A stretch of DNA of 64,000 bases from Streptomyces sp. SAI-127 (GTDB lineage: Bacteria > Actinomycetota > Actinomycetes > Streptomycetales > Streptomycetaceae). The position numbers were made by a program, and so were the translations under genes. The stretch is taken from contig NZ_JARXYJ010000001.1 in NCBI RefSeq assembly GCF_029894425.1, positions 4,836,001-4,900,000 of the forward strand. The letters are read 5' to 3'. The notes under the pieces are model-generated. The model searched no databases, had not been told where the DNA came from, and saw only the letters and a list, made by a program, of their open reading frames with translations. Within the stretch, counting starts at the first letter, position 1, and each line of letters starts with the position of its first letter. Shown piece by piece: positions 63,397 through 64,000 of the stretch.

Positions 63397-63517
63397 GAGG
63401 GGCTCCAAGTCGGCGGGGGCACGGGCCTGGGGTGGCCGTTGTGCGTGAGACCACCCCAGGTGCCCGTGCATTACGCCGTTTCAGAAGCCCTCTCGTATGA
63501 CTCCCGTCACACAGAGG

Positions 63518-64000
63518 CTACTTCGGGGATCGCAGCCCCAGCGGAGCCGCGATCTCCTCCACCATCACCTTGCCCGCCTCGAACTCCAGCGTCTCGTCGC
63601 CCATCGCCTGGTCGGTGTCGAGGCCGTCCAGTTCCTCCAGGGGCTGGTTCAGGCGGACATGGGCCACGACCGACTGGAGCGCGCGCAGCGTCGCCGACGC
63701 CGTGGAGCCCCAGTTGGAGAAGTACGAGAACTGCCACCACCACAGCGCCTCCGAGGTGCGGCCCGCGCGGTAGTGGGCCATGCCGTGGCGCAGGTCGGTG
63801 ATGACGTCGGTCAGGTCGTCGGAGATCCGGGCCGGGACCGGGGCCTTGCGGGGCTCGTAGGGGTCGAAGACCTCGGAGTAGACGTCGATCGGCTCCAGCA
63901 GCCGGGCGAGGTTCTCGCGGAGTTCGTCCACGTCGGCGTCCGGGCCCGTGTCGGGCTCGTAGCGCTCGTCGGGGACGATGTCCTCGTGGGCGCCCAGGCG
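63518..64000 (-). CDS. DUF5063 protein, N-terminus beyond the window edge
   Basis: The frame is open to 64000 and continues outside; 160 residues are visible. Conserved DUF5063 parts: ENLARLLEPIDVYSEVFDPY, DLTDVITDLRHGMAHYRAGR and WWWQFSYFSNWGSTASATLR. In Streptomyces a DUF5063 gene lies beside recR near ask, which suits the position. An in-frame GTG at 63931 could be read as a start but the coding frame extends through it. Confidence 0.85.
   Translation of the reverse strand, partial: RLGAHEDIVPDERYEPDTGPDADVDELRENLARLLEPIDVYSEVFDPYEPRKAPVPARISDDLTDVITDLRHGMAHYRAGRTSEALWWWQFSYFSNWGSTASATLRALQSVVAHVRLNQPLEELDGLDTDQAMGDETLEFEAGKVMVEEIAAPLGLRSPK

Overview
The window is a very GC-rich stretch of a Streptomyces chromosome. 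This rests on the coding bias, the sporulation-type regulators wblA and an SsgA-like protein, and a gene order at both ends that matches, from memory, the S. coelicolor SCO357x-358x (crp, ArsA pair, wblA, PBP) and SCO3613-3617 (sigma factor, asd, ask) neighbourhoods. No rRNA or CRISPR array is present; the single tRNA is tRNA-Pro(CGG).

Left conserved block, about 1-14.8 kb: a partial CoA-pyrophosphatase Nudix gene, nth with a histone-like Lys/Ala tail, crp with a Crp-like palindrome in its promoter, a nucleotidyltransferase, an MBL hydrolase/Nudix pair, a small DUF4177/RidA operon, two ArsA/GET3-type ATPases, wblA, a bifunctional penicillin-binding protein, a GatB/YqeY protein, a metallophosphoesterase and a six-helix membrane protein. 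A 43-bp minisatellite lies between the YqeY and phosphoesterase genes.

Accessory block, about 14.8-46 kb: it begins at tRNA-Pro, whose 3' side carries a decayed tyrosine integrase and a 46-nt perfect palindrome, the footprint of an old integrative element. Then follow an IS630 element with decayed transposase, a secreted trypsin-like protease, a solo IS end beside a truncated DUF5994 gene, a cluster of small genes, a type VII-type toxin cassette (Esx-like protein, toxin, probable immunity protein), an ArsR-linked MgtA-type ATPase with a long repetitive N-terminus, a giant nSTAND/14-blade WD40 protein, and a small enzyme set (amidohydrolase, dienelactone hydrolase, NADP oxidoreductase, TetR).

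The most notable system is a four-gene translationally coupled operon at 37.3-44.4 kb: alpha/beta-hydrolase, caspase-like/VMAP-type protein, MoxR AAA+ ATPase, and a very large vWA-GntR HTH-MinD/ParA fusion. It resembles the vWA-MoxR-VMAP ternary conflict systems, but the fusion of a MinD-like ATPase to the vWA protein and the upstream lipase-like gene look unusual. The first gene has a TTA codon, which would tie it to bldA.

Right conserved block, about 44.4-64 kb: a permease/TIGR03943 pair, a TrkA-type channel regulator, an S9 peptidase, SURF1, a SigE-family sigma factor with its membrane partner, asd-ask (with an internal beta-subunit start), a two-component system whose kinase is broken by one extra G, an NB-ARC/TPR protein flanked by two small membrane proteins that share a peculiar SG-RS-AAGG-TGD motif with it, a TauE-like exporter, an SsgA-like protein, and a partial DUF5063 gene.
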